Positions 12,230 to 24,600 of a DNA stretch of 64,000 nt are shown here, in pieces; positions within the stretch are counted from its first letter, which is position 1; the number at the start of each line of letters is the position of its first letter. This DNA comes from Piper betle. Taxonomy: Eukaryota > Streptophyta > Magnoliopsida > Piperales > Piperaceae. The DNA is taken from NCBI GenBank assembly GCA_033002965.1, contig JAURVB010003522.1:1-64000 (forward strand), in the 5' to 3' direction. A program made the position numbers and the translations under genes. The notes below the pieces were generated by a model. The model was not told the origin of the DNA, did no database searches, and was given only the letters and a program-made list of their open reading frames with translations.

Positions 12230-15200
12230 ATGGAAGCTCCCACGGCGCCCGCCATTGCGATTGTTCGAACTGGATACAACTCTGTGGCTCCTGCGTAAAT
12301 ATCACCGCTTCTTCTTTTTCTTTTTATGATTTCCTTTTTTTCTTTTATGTACTTTGAACAACATGTCAACTCGCTTGGAACAGATTAAGGAAAGAAATGA
12401 ATGGGCGGGCGTGTGTGAGTAAGTGCACCTGCCAAAAGGTTGAGCCTCTTCAGATTTGTAGAAGGCGGCTGGTTCTGAACTCCGTGGGATTAGGCGTGTC
12501 CAATCATTGTTTCAATTCTGCTGTTGCAGAGTCATTGCCGGAGAAGGAGGAGGCCAATGTGATCAGGTAATTGATTGATTGTGAAGGATTGTATTGATTT
12601 TCGTGTGTTGCGTATTAGCAGGAGAAATAACAAGGTAAAGCAATCATCTAATCAACTGAAAATAGAGCGATCGATAGAATGTGTAAAATTTGTATTATCC
12701 ATTTGGAATAAGGTTTAGAGGTTGACTATTTATATTTGGGTGAATGTTTGTTTGGTATCTGTGTTGAAGCAAGTAATGACTAATCACTAGCAAATGCTTG
12801 ATTTAATTAAGTGTGAGTTGATTGGGTATCCTCTTGTTCTTCTTCTATAGAGTAGGCATTGTGGGCGTGGATCATAAACTAGAATCCATAGAGCAAGTAA
12901 TGACTAATCACTAGCAAATGCCTGATTTAATTACGTGGCAGTTGATTGGGTGTCTTCTTCATCTTTTTCTTCCATAGAGAAGGCGTTGGCACATGGATCC
13001 TTTAACTAGAAACCATGGAGCAAGTAATGACGAATCACTAGCAAATACTTGATTTAATTAATTGTATATCATGACATAAGTAAGCAGTTCTTATTGTATC
13101 GGCCTGAAAATAAATTTCTAGCTATAATTGGAGATATCATTGTTTCTCGTACAAAACTTGACTTTGTATCTTCTTCTTCCATAGAGAAGGTGGTGGGTGT
13201 TGGATTGTCCCTCTCCTATATTGTAACCCTGTTTTGGGAAAAAATTAAGATTTTGTATATTTGGTTAGTGGAAAGGAATAAAAATAATGTCAGATGTTTT
13301 TCTTCTTTGGTTTTTGGGTTTTTGGTTTTTGGAGAAAAAATGGCCAAAGAGGAGAAAGGAAAATTGTGTGGATTGAAGAAAAGTGAATATTTTATTGAGA
13401 TCCATTTACAATCGTCAATGATAACCTCGCTAAGTTCTTAATCTGTAATTCTCTATTTTCTTTCTTTGTGGTTAATACTAATTTTGCAGAAAGTCCAAAA
13501 GATCTTTTTTTATCAAAATTGTGATATAGTGAATTTGATTTGGCCGTTTACCTAGTAGTTTTTTCCTCAAATTCTACATAAAATTGGTTTGTCTTCTAGG
13601 TTTGTTGTGTGTCTATATCTTGTTTGGTATTCTCATCCTTCCCAATAAGTAGTATTAGAGCCAAGTTATTTGGTTGGCAAATTTTGGTTGTTGATATTTA
13701 ATGGTTGCTAGGTGTTCGACGAAATTTCTAAGAGCCTAGTTGGTGTATTTGTGATTTATATTTCAACAAGATGGCTGATGAGAAGCATGTTAAGATGATA
13801 TCTTTTAAGGGGCCAAGTAACTGACACTATTGGAAAAGAAAAATGATTGATTATCTATATTTCAAGAGTTTGTATAAACCTATCACTGGTAAAAAACCTG
13901 CAGAGGTAACAAACAAAAACTGGAATAAGTTGGATGTAAAGGCTATGGCCTGTTTGAGACAATGGGTAGACGAAGTTGTGTATCATCATATTTCTAAATT
14001 GACTTCCTCAAAAGCTATATGAGATAAACTCCAAGACGTTTACGAGAGAAATAATGCTGGCAACAAGACCCTTGTGATAAGGAAATTAGTGAATTTAAGG
14101 TATAAGGATGGAAGTGATATAAGTCAGCATCTCAATGAAATGAAGAGTATTATTACTTAACTTTCCAGGATGAAGATGACTTTAGATGAGGAGTGGCAAA
14201 CTATCCTGCTCCTCAACACATTGCCAGAGAACTAGGAAACATTGGTGATCTCTTTGAGCAATGTTGCTCCGGATGGAAAACTCACAATAGACATGGTAAT
14301 AAGTAGTTTACTGAATGAGAAGGTGAGAAGAAAGTCTCTACCAACTTTAGGGTTTTATGCATTAGCCAGAAGAGACAAGAGGTAGATCAAGAAATAGAGA
14401 CACAAATAGATGGGACAAGAGTCAATGAAGGTCTAAATCCAGGAAGAATTTGAAGTGTTATTATTGTGACAAGATAGGTCATTTCAAAAAAGATTGTTGG
14501 AAACTCAAAAAAGACTTGAAAAATAATAACAACAAGGATCAAGGAGAAAATGATACTAATGTTGTACGTGATGACTTAGTGATTCTTTCTGATTGTGAGA
14601 ATGATTGTTTGACAGCTAGGGCTGCTAATTGAGCTAGCCAACTCGTGATTTTGCGTTCGGCTTGGTTCGGCTTGACTTGAAACTTAACATTTAAATGCTC
14701 GAGCTCGAACTCAAATCCTTCAAGCCGAGTTTGAAGAAGGCAGTGTTCGACTCAACTTGGTTATAACTCAAAATCGATTTGTAGCTCGACTCAAACTCGA
14801 CTCGATAAAATAGTATAAAATAGTATAATAATATAATAGTTATATTTATTTATATACAATATAATAATAAAATAGTGAGATAGCTTAGATGGTAGGTATT
14901 CAAGTTGAAGACTTGGAGGTCATAGGTTCAATCCATGTTGACTTTATTTTTATTTTTGAGCTCAAGAACGAGCTGACAAAATTAAACAATTTAAGTGTAT
15001 TCGAGCTCAAGTTGAGCTCAAACAACATAAAAAATATTCGAGTTGAGCTCGAACATAAATGTTCAAAACTCGTTCGATCTCGAGCCGAGTTCAAACAACC
15101 TTGAACCATTCGAGCCGAGCTCGAATAGAAAGTTGAGTTCGGCTCACTCACTCGTTTAGCAACCCTATTGATAGCTGATTGTGATGCTAGTTGGGTAGTT

Positions 15201-18200
15201 GAGTCGGGAGCATCATTTTATGCAACTCTAAGTAGAAATTTCTTTACTACCTATGAACCTTCGGATTTGAGTATAGTGAAGATGGGAAATAGTGATACTT
15301 CCAAAATTGTGGGACTATGGGAAATAGTGATACTTCCAAAATTGTGAGACTTGAAGATGTGCATATAGTTTGCAAATTGGTGCTTAAAATGTCAGACATA
15401 TTAAGGAAGAAGTGTTGTAGTTTGTACAAGACTGAGATGAGTCTAGTTCGAGGGGAGGTTAATATCTCTTCACTTGATTACACTGCTGATTTATGGCACC
15501 ATCAATTGGAACACATGAGTGAGAAGGGTATAGAGATGTTGAAGAAGCTAAATTTCCTTTCCAAGGTCAAGGACATCACAATTAGTCCTTGTGAAGGGAC
15601 TAAAGATGTTGAAGAAGCCAAATTTCCTTTCCAAGGTCAAGGACATCACAATTAGTCCTTGTGACCATTATTTGATGTTGAAAAAGCTAAATTTCTTTTC
15701 TAAGGTCAAGGACATCACAATTAGTCCTTGTGGCCATTATTTGATGTTGAAAAAGCTAAATTTCTTTTCCAAGGTCAAGGACATCACAATTAGTCCTTGT
15801 GACCATTATTTGGTGGGCAAACAACGCAGGATATCCTTTGCAAGCACAAGTACAAGGAAATCAAAAGTTCTTGAATTGTTACACACTGATATGTGTGGGC
15901 CAATAGAGGTAAAATCTCTTGGCAGTTCTATTTATTTTGTCTCTTCTATTGATGATACTTCTAGGAAGGTATAGGCTTATGACATGAAAAATAAAAGTGA
16001 CATTTTTTGCATCTTTAAGAATTTTCATGTATTGGTTGAAATTAAAACCAGTAAGTTTTTGAAATGCCTTAGAAATGATAATGTTGGTGAATATTGTTTT
16101 GTTGAGTTTAATGAATATTGTAGCAAACATGGGATTAGGCATGATTCCTTATACTTCTCAACATAATGGAGTGGCTGAAAGAAAAACAGGACCATCTCTG
16201 AGAGGATTAGAAGTATGTTGTCTTCAGCTAAGTTGCCTAAGAGCTTTTGGGGGTGAGGCCATGAGCACAGCTTGTTATTTGATCAACAGATCTCCCACAT
16301 ATGTTCTAGACAATGACATACCAGAAAGGGTTTGGAGTGACAAAAAGTCAATTATTCTCATTTGAGAGTCTTTAGTTGTAAAACCTTTGCACATATGCCC
16401 AAGGAACAAAGGGCTAAGCTTGACTCTAGAGCCATGGAATGATGATAAGTTTGGATACAAACTTTGGGATCCTAAGAATAGAAAACTGATTCGAACCGAG
16501 ATGTAGTTTTTAGGGACAATCAAATAGATGAGGACTTTGGCAAGGAAAAAGTTCCTCAAACAAAATCTTAGGAAAGCTTAGAAAAGATAAAAGATCCTTC
16601 AACCTCAACTAGAAGTGAAGAAGAGGCTCAGGATGACACAATTATTCCCCCACCTAGTGAGGGTGAGGGTGAGGATGTGGTGTCTCATGATATTTCTGAT
16701 GAGTTTGTTAATGATGTTGGATAAGAACAGGCCGATTCTGATCAAGGGCAGCCAACTAATATGAGAAGAAGATCAGCTTGTGGACCAGTTCCATTAACAA
16801 GATATCCATCATCAGAATATGTGACAATTGTTGAATGTGGAGAACCAAAAATTTTCAGTGAGGTCAAAGTTCATGCAAAAAAGGAGAAGTGGTTGAAGGC
16901 AATACAAGATGAGATGAAATCTTTGCATGAGAATCACACCTATAAGTTGGTGGATCTTCCTAAGGGGAAGAGGGTATTAAAGAGCGAATGGGTCTATAGG
17001 ATCAAATATTAAGAAAATAACGCACAACCAAGGTATAAGGCAAGGTTGGTGGTGAAGGTTTTCAGACAGAAGAAAGGTATTGATTTTGATGAAATTTTTT
17101 CTCCTATTATTAAAATATCTTCTATTAGAATTATTCTGGCTTTGGCTGCAAGTTTGGATTTGGAAGTTGAACAGTTAGATGTTAAGACGGTTTTTCTTCA
17201 TGGTGATCTTGAAGAGACCATATACATGGAGCAACCAGAGGGTTTTAAAGTCAGAAAAAGGAACAGATAGTGTGTAAGCTGAAAAAGAGTTTGTATGGTT
17301 TGAAGCAAGCTCCTAACTGGGTGTACAAAAAGTTTAATTCTTTTGTAGAAAAAAATGGGTACAAGAAGTCTGTTTTTGATCACTGTGTGTTCATCAAGAA
17401 GTTTGATGATGGTGACTTTATTATTTTGTTGCTTTATGTAGATAACATGTTGATTGTAGGATATGATGGAGCCAAGATTGCAAGTTTAATGAAGAACTTG
17501 AATAAATCCTTTGCAATGAAGGATTTGGTATCGGCAAAGCAAATCTTGGGGATGTCCATTCGGAGTGACAAGAGAATTAGAAAGCTTTGGGTGTCACAGG
17601 AAAAGTACATAAAAAAAGTATTTGAAAAATTCAACATGAAAGATGCAAAGCCGATTGGAGTTCCATTTAGGGGTTACTTCAAGTTGAGGAAAAGTGACTT
17701 AAGCGAAACAGAGATAAAGGAAATGGCAAAGGTTCCTTATTCTTCTACGGTTGGTAGTTTGATGTATACTATAGTTTGTATAAGGCCTGATATTAGCATA
17801 TGCAATTGGAACAGTTAGCAGACATTTAACAAATCCAAGCAAAGAACATTGGCAAGTAGTTAAATGGATAATAAGGTACTTGAGAGATACATCAAAAATG
17901 TGTTTATATTTTAGAAGTAACAAACCTTTGTTGGTTGGCTATACTGATGCAGACATGGCAGGTGACTTAGAGACAAGAAGGTCAATATTTGGGTTTGTTG
18001 CTAATTTTGCTAATGAGGTTGTGTCTTTGCAGTCTAGGGTGTAAAAGTGTATTGTATTATCTACAACTGAAGCCGAATTTATTGCTACTACAAAAACTTG
18101 TAAGGAGATGCTATGAACGAAAAGATTTTTGAATAAAATTGGTGTTAAACAAGAGAGATACATTATACACTGTGATAGCTAGTGTACAATTTACCTGAGT

Positions 18201-21200
18201 AAGAGTTCAAGTTTTTATTCAAAGAGCAAACGCATTGATGTGAGATATAACTGGATAAGAGATGTGTTGGAAAGTAAAACTCTTATACTAACAAAAATTC
18301 ATACTGAAAAGAATGTTTCAGACATGATGACTAAAGTTGTGTCAAAGGAGAAACGTGTTTACTGCGGGCATGGAGCTGGCATGGATAGAGCTTTTCATGC
18401 CGGGTAGCGATATTTCATGGAGTCGGGGAGGGGGGGTTTATTGGGTTATCCCTCTTCCATAAGTACGTAAAATTGCAACCTTGTTTTGGACAAAAACCAA
18501 GATTTTGTAGATTTCGTTAGTTGAAAGGAATAAAAGTAACATTTGACGTTTTTCTTCTTTGGTTTTTGGGTTTTTGGTCTTTGGAGAAAAATGGCCAAAG
18601 AGGAGAAAGGAAAATTGTGTGGATTGAAGAAAGGTGAATGTTTTATTGAGATTCCCTTGTAATCGTCAATCGTAACCTCGTCAAGTTCTTAATCTATAAT
18701 TCTCTATTTTCTTTCTTTGTGGTTAATACTAATTTTGCAGAAAGTATAGTAAATTGGTATTGGAAGTTTGTTCTCCTATGAATCTTTTCTTTATCAAAGT
18801 TGTGATATAGTGAATTTGATCTGTCTGTTTGCCCCGTGGTTTTTTCCCCAAATTTGGGGTGTTCTACATAAAACTAGTTTGCCTTCTGGGTTTGTTGTGT
18901 GTCTATATCTTGTTTAGTATTCTCATCCTTTTCAGTTGAAATGAGGATTTTGTTTGGTTAATCCCAACCGTGGCTAGATGCCCCCAACACCTTTTCCTTA
19001 GTCTGGGTTTAAGACTAACAATGCATAAGCATTGGTAGAGTTGATAGGGTTCGACATTCAAAGTTTGAGCCATCATTTTTTTTATATTTAAATGAGCAAT
19101 CAATTGGTTGTACAAAATCCACGTGACCCAGTTGGGATAGGGTTAATGTTTGTTTGTGGTATGTTTTAAGGCAAGTAATGGATTACAAATGCGCTTTTGT
19201 TGCTTGATTAAGTGCCAGTTGATTGAATGCTGTTCACTGATTGAATGGTGTTTACTTTGCAAACTCATTCTGCCATGCTAACTGAGCTTTGGCTTTTGTA
19301 ATTTGAAGCAACCAGATCTCTGAAGCTTCCGAGTGGGGTTAGATTTCAAGGTTCGTCTCATCCTATATTCATTGGCTATAGTGAGTGAAATGGAATGCTG
19401 TTGTTGAATAATGATAAGCTGATAAGAACACTTTTTTGGTTGACAAATTCTATGTGGTGGAGTAAAAAGTATGATTTCATATGCATTACCAGTAGCAGTT
19501 CAGTGCATTTGAAGAAAGGAGAGTGAATTCATTTGTATGACAACTGCTGTGATTTGCTGCTGTTCTTGACTGGATAATAACACTTCACTTTGGGTTAGCA
19601 GATATTATTCATGGAGAAGGGACAGAAGCGCATGAAGGAGACATTGTTGAATTTAATTATGTCTGCCGTCGCTCAAATGGGTATTTTGTTCATAGGTGAG
19701 GCGTCATAAGAGCAATATATTTAATATCTTATATTATCAAATATCATTCATTCAGTGCAGTATTTGTGGTTTCAATTTTTAGATTAATTGGAAATCATGC
19801 CATTTACTAACCAAATATTTGTTTTCTACCATTCCCTTGCTTGCTGCTACCCTGCCATTGACTCATCCTACTCAAAATTCGTTAGTTCTTAAATACCTTA
19901 TGTTTAGGATTTAGTATTTGGTAATCTTCTATATCGCCACATCAATCTAAGAACTGGTTGAACTAATTAATTTTTTGCTGAAATGATCCAGTAAAAAACA
20001 TATGCTGCTATGACAATGCGTAAATTATTGTAAAAAAATGAACTCCAAATTGTATTGATTGTTCATAGAGATGATCGAGGTACAAATAATATATCTATAC
20101 AAGGCATGATATCTCTCGCAGCCAGCATCTAGTCATCATCTTTATCTCCTACCCAGGAAATATGCTTAGTACCATGTTTGAGTGATTTAATACGATGTAA
20201 TTTTTCCAATTTTAGCTTTGTAACAGTGTATATAATTTGTACCATATTTGTATCTCTATGAACAATCATTACAATTTTTTCACAAGGTGTAATCTTGCCT
20301 CAGCACAATTCAACTACTATTCTTCTAGTTCTCACATTTACCAAGGCACTTTGACTACAAGTTCAACTCTTTTATCTTTAAGTTGGGCATTTCAGATCTT
20401 CATGCTTCAACTTGAGGGGGTTTAACTGCAGACTCTCAAATTATTTATTGGTTTTCTAGCTATTCCTGTATGCTAGATCTATGTTTCATTGTAAATCATG
20501 TTCATGATGCAGCACTGTGGATCAGTTCAGTGGAGTCAGCGAGCCTATTACACTTCCTTTGGACGAAAAACAGGTAATTAGTCTTTCATTTTATATCATT
20601 TCACATCATAGTTGTTGTGTCACTCAACTTAAGAACATGTCAAACAGCTAGTAATCTTAGGCTGTTGACTGGTTTTCTTCTGTAAAGTTTGGGGTGAATT
20701 GTTTAAATCAATTCTGTAGTTTATGAGTGCTATGTGGCTATGATTTCAGATGATTCAAGGACTAAAAGAAGTTTTAGTAGGCATGAAAGTCGGAGGTAAA
20801 CTCTCCACAGAGGCTTACAGACCATGCAACTAGGAATAGAATTGTCTCTTGACATGCAGGGATGAATCTGATTCTTAACAACTCGATTGACCCGACTTAA
20901 CTCCCTAGACTCCTGGTTCTGCTTTTAGCAATGCCTTCGTCTGGAAAAAATATTTTTCTCTTATGGTGCGCTCAGTGATTAGTTGGAGGCAAAATCAAGT
21001 GTATAGCCTAAGTTTCTCAAGATTAAGTATTGTATGATATATGCTATTGCAGGAAAGAGAAGAGCTTTGATTCCTCCTGAAGTAGGATATGTCAATGAAT
21101 ATCTGAAACCAATTCCCAATGAGGTGCTCATTGAATTTCCAGTTGATGTAAAAAAAAAGGAAAAAAAGTACGATCAACAGAATATAAGTAGTCAATCCTT

Positions 21201-21296
21201 TTTATTGTATTTTTGCAGTTTGGTCCTAGGAGGAGTCTTCTATCTCATGCAAAGGAGCCATTGATCTTTGAGGTGCAACTTCTGAAGGTTCTTTAA
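12230..21296 (+). CDS. FKBP16-1: FKBP-type peptidyl-prolyl isomerase, thylakoid-lumen type, 8 exons, 210 aa
   Basis: Exons: 12230-12294, 12384-12566, 19316-19350, 19602-19695, 20513-20573, 20750-20795, 21053-21123 and 21219-21296 (stop TAA). All junctions are GT-AG and phases join to a 210-aa frame with no break. The N-terminus has an arginine cluster (CRRRLVLNSVGLGV) followed by SAVAES, a two-stage plastid/thylakoid transit signal with an AxA-type processing site. The FKBP domain runs from SGVRFQDIIHGEG to the end LIFEVQLLKVL, and holds FNYVCRRSNGYFVH, GLKEVLVGMKVGGKRRALIP and the plant-typical FGPRRSLLSHAKEPL. Classic active-site residues are replaced (FVHS instead of FDSS; L instead of the central W), so isomerase activity may be low; family members are linked to photosystem assembly. 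Intron 2 is 6.7 kb because of a copia insertion. The exact paralogue name is my best match. Confidence 0.9.
12769..13197. repeat. ~124-bp tandem repeat in FKBP intron 2
   Basis: Three units begin GCAAGTAATGACTAATCAC (third has GACGAATCAC) at 12769, 12893 and 13020. They share CTAGCAAATGCTTGATTTAA and a CTTCTTC..ATAGAG part. The third is longer and more diverged. The copia element is inserted at its end. A weaker relative follows the copia element at about 19172. Confidence 0.75.
13198..13647 (+). repeat. Copia 5' LTR
   Basis: Starts TGTTGGATTGTCCC and ends CCCAATA before the primer site. Compared with the 3' LTR it lacks about 30 bp near its end (the TTGAAATGAGGATTTTG part), and the two have many substitutions, indicating an old insertion. 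Confidence 0.85.
14617..15167. mobile_element. hAT-type MITE with tRNA-like core, copy B
   Basis: Ends TAGGGCTGCTAATT and GTTTAGCAACCCTA form the terminal inverted repeat. Flanks TTGACAGC (14609-14616) and TTGATAGC (15168-15175) are an 8-bp target duplication with one change. The arms are rich in ACTCGA/GAGCTC. The core at about 14880-14945 has box-A-like TAGCTTAGATGG and box-B-like GGTTCAATCC. It is inserted between the copia zinc knuckle and protease, so it is younger than the copia element. Same family as 6005-6507. Confidence 0.85.
15535..15812 (+). repeat. 69-bp in-frame tandem repeat in copia integrase zinc region
   Basis: Four units of about 69-70 bp start near 15538, 15608, 15677 and 15746, each carrying CCAAGGTCAAGGACATCAC and a following TCCTTGTG. 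The period is 23 codons, so the later units stay in frame and repeat SKVKDITISPCDHYL, the CxxC-side half of the integrase HHCC zinc finger. Confidence 0.9.
18439..18969 (+). repeat. Copia 3' LTR
   Basis: Begins TATTGGGTTATCCC (first G changed to A) right after the polypurine tract and ends GGTTAATCCCAACC. It matches the solo LTR at 7600-8103 (reverse) and the 5' LTR. Confidence 0.85.
20047..20277. mobile_element. MITE in FKBP intron 4
   Basis: About 26-bp terminal inverted repeats: AAATTGTATTGATTGTTCAT at 20047 matches, with one difference, the reverse complement of the sequence ending at 20277, continuing through AGAGAT. Both arms also carry GTACAAAT. The element is 231 bp. Target duplication and superfamily are not clear. 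Confidence 0.6.
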
Positions 21297-21602
21297 CTGT
21301 AAATTGGTTCCATGTAAATGAGGAATGACTTGTCTTAACTGTTTGCTTTACATCCTTTTGCAAATTTATTAATTTGTAATGAAGTTTCAAAGTTTTAGTG
21401 TCATTTAAACCAAGCGCTTCCGCTTACATCCTTCAATTTATAAATTTGAAAAACTACGAAGTTTACTTTTGCTTTGTCATCATCAGTTCACGGATCTATA
21501 TATATTCTGAGAGTTAAAAGTTCTATTTGACTAAGCAGTGCATATTAATCAATGCTTCTATGCCTTGGCAAGTTTTGGCTGTGGAAATATTTTCCTGTAA
21601 TA
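21297..21602 (+). other. FKBP 3' UTR and flank
   Basis: AT-rich sequence after the FKBP stop codon. It should contain the 3' UTR; no unmistakable poly(A) signal was assigned. It ends at the target duplication of the hAT-like element. Confidence 0.4.
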
Positions 21603-21610
21603 TATACCAC

Positions 21611-24600
21611 TGTTGCACGAATTGGCCGATTCCGAGTGGAATCGGCCGATTTGAATTAGATCGACAGCGTGCCGATCCGATTTTGGGGCCGAATTAGTCA
21701 GCCCCGAATCGGTGCCCAACTCGGCCGATTTATCCTGATTCCGATCGAGTTAACTCCGATTCAGAATTGGGGTAAACCGGGAAGAATCGGTTTTTGGGGT
21801 AAATTATTAAAATACCTTAGGTATGATATTTATTAAATTATTTAAGCATGGGTAAAAATAGAATTTTAATTTTAAAAACCTAACGTTAACTCGCTCCCCC
21901 ACTCTGCCACCATGCGTTCGCCCTCCACCGCCAAGTTTTTGCCCTCTGTCGTCTGTCCCCGACTCCAGCCTCAACTCGACCGGGTTGCCGACCTCGCCTC
22001 CGCCCTTGCAACGTCGCCACCGACGTGTGGCCAGACTGATTCGGCCCTGTGAACGTGAGAGCACTGTTGCACGAATCGCCACCGACCGGGCCACCGACCG
22101 TGCCTCCGACCGGGCTGTCGACCTCGCCTTCGACGTGTGGCCGGTCGACAGCGCAGTGGCCGCAAGACTCGCCGCCAACCGGGCCACCGATCGGGTCTCT
22201 GACCTCAGCTCCGACCGATTCGTGTAAAGTTGGATTTTTTTTAAAATTAAATCTACAAATTATTGGCTATGCTTCACCAATTTTTTGGCTGTGCTTTACA
22301 AAGTTGGAACGAATTCACCTCAGCTCTGACCGAATGTGCAAATTATTGGTTAGGCTTCACCTCAGCTCCGAAGATGCTTCAGATGATGAATTAGATGATT
22401 TAGTAATAATCACTATATAAAATTGTGCTGAACATTCATTTTTTGGACTTATATTAATATCTTGTTTGTAACACCCCGTTTCGGCTCACATGTGAACCGA
22501 CCCAGAAATGTCACTGGCGACCGAACCATTCGCTAATCTACTGGGTTAGGTTAAGCCGACCTGGATCTGCCCTCGGCATCTCAAGATGGAGATGCAAATA
22601 TGAAATGCATGAATGGGAACAATTGGGTTCTAACGTGGTCCTACATGCATATGTTATGATGTACAAGTAAAAACAAGACAAAACAATAAATGAGAAACCA
22701 AAAGAAAATATATACTACTACGTAAAAACAGACAGAGTTTCCCCTAAAAGTGCAATAAGGGCCAACTTGTCCACCACAAAGGTATATAAATATTTTATCA
22801 AAATACGACAAAACATAAAAATCTACTGCGACATTCCATTATTATCTCATTTGTTTTCATCTAAGCCGAGGCTGAACTCAAGGGTCCCTGCTCATTCACA
22901 TCTATCCGTTCATTCCATAACAGGCAATTCATCCAAACAAACACATCTAAATTATCATTCACATAGCATTAACACATCATCATTATACGTTACATGCGGC
23001 AGGTACATGTGTGCGTGGTTCTGTGCTGCTCCTCCGCAGTCCCAACAGCTTTCATCGCTCGCATTCCTCACCTACATATATATAGAAAAACCATCAGTAA
23101 CGAGTGATACCGGTCCAAAAAATAACTAATATCAATCTGGCACATGAGAGCAAACTCTCCTGTTGAATGAAAACCATATACTTCCTCAAGAACTCTCATC
23201 AGGGCACATATGGGAGTTGTCGCCCTCGGGTCGACAGCGTCCCCCTTTCTTTCTCATTCTCATACCTTGGCCATTTCTCTATCGCTTCTTGCATCAAATC
23301 TCATTCCTTTTCACCCTCTACACCTTCCATATTACTCCTGGCCTTGAGCACAAAGGCCGAGCACTTTAAGGCAGTCACCTTTAGTACCCTTTGAAACCAC
23401 AAGTCTAGACATACGCTGCATTGTAGTACTCGTGAACCTCCACACTTCTCTGGGTTTGAGGAACTCAAAGGTGGAGTTGTCAGGATCCCTCGGGAATGAA
23501 ACGGCCCGCACACCATTCCAGAGCCCACTATCGACTCACACGTGCCCGCTCGCGTAGCACGGTAGTCAGATTTCCCTCATTCAATCTCTCACTGAAAACG
23601 CAAAAACTATACATATATATAGGCCTAGGTTGAGATTTATACAATAGGCCTGAAGGCATCGTGAGTGGATCTGAAGTTCGAAAACAAATTTGAGGGATCT
23701 CATCCTCGAGGTTATTAATCCAGAAAACTGTTGGCTAAATGGCCCGAGTTAAGTGGGATCCAATAAAATGTCACTTAACTTGTCCTACACATAATAAATC
23801 AAATACACAATAGAGTAGCATAAAAAATAGAGAACGAGTCCTAAACGGACCTGGTAGAAGTTCCAAACATGTCCATGCGCCTAGGTGGCGAGCTCCTACA
23901 CCATACCTACACAATCAAGCTAAAAACTAACGCCCGCATGATGAATCACACATCCTATAGCATGCGCACACAATCAACACAATCACGCATCAATCAACAC
24001 ACATCAACTTATATCAATTCTAACAAGTCTACTTAGGCTAGTTTGTATTAGATCATGATTATTACCTAGTTACCCTAATTAGTTTCTTAGCCTCCATTTT
24101 TAACACCACTCAATCAAACAAATTTCATATTTTATCCTTAATCAAATCTACATTTATATATATTATTATAACACACAATTCACCAATCCTAGCATGCAAT
24201 TCTAATAATCAATACTTTCAAATAATTAAGTTAAAATAAATTATACCTCGCGTCGTCAAAAATTGGCGACGACTAGGGTTTCCGTTTTATGGCTCGAAAC
24301 TCGAATTCGGCACTTAGCGGCGTCCGAAGTCGGATCAGATTGGACCGGGTGCGTTGGGCGGATGATCCGACAAATTTCCCATGAATCCAATTTTCTGGCG
24401 GTTCCGGCGGTTTTCCGGCAAGTGTCGGCAGTTTTCGGCGATTGTTCGGGACGGGGCAATCAGGGGGTCTATCGGCACCAGCTCGACGAGCTTGGTCCAT
24501 TGGTGGTGTCAAACAGGGTAGCTGGGGCGGCGATGGCTGTCGGCGGTGGCGTCGAAAGTGGGTGGTGGCGGCGGCGTGCTCCGATCGGGGCTACGGTCGG

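Larger units (their letters stand above)
13771..18405 (+). pseudogene. Copia gag-pol, broken
   Basis: Domains in order: gag from 13771, with zinc knuckle CYYCDKIGHFKKDC at about 14456-14497; protease start SWVVESGASF after the MITE at about 15190; integrase zinc region WHHQLEHMSEKG at about 15494 and core LLHTDMCGP at about 15870; reverse transcriptase from about 16850 (ENHTYKLVDLPKGKRVLKSE) with YGLKQAPNWVYKKF; RNase H with LSTTEAEFIATT at about 18056. The catalytic YVDD box reads YVDN at about 17437. At least seven in-frame stops lie where the family has W or Q (near 13822, 14020, 14158, 14233, 18042, 18114 and 18180). Frameshifts are also present. It cannot encode a working polyprotein. 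Confidence 0.9.
13198..18969 (+). mobile_element. Decayed Ty1/copia retrotransposon in FKBP intron 2
   Basis: A full-length but inactive element: 5' LTR 13198-13647, initiator-Met-tRNA primer site TAGTATTAGAGC at 13650-13661, gag-pol remnants, polypurine tract GGGGAGGGGGG at about 18425-18436 and 3' LTR 18439-18969. Flanks GTGGG (13193-13197) and GTGGC (18970-18974) fit a 5-bp target duplication with one change. It carries a nested MITE (14617-15167) and a 69-bp tandem expansion. It has the same orientation as the host gene and is spliced out with intron 2. Confidence 0.9.

Noticed and set aside
15591..15974. 127-codon frame as a separate gene
   Set aside because: It is the expanded integrase zinc region and core of the decayed copia element.
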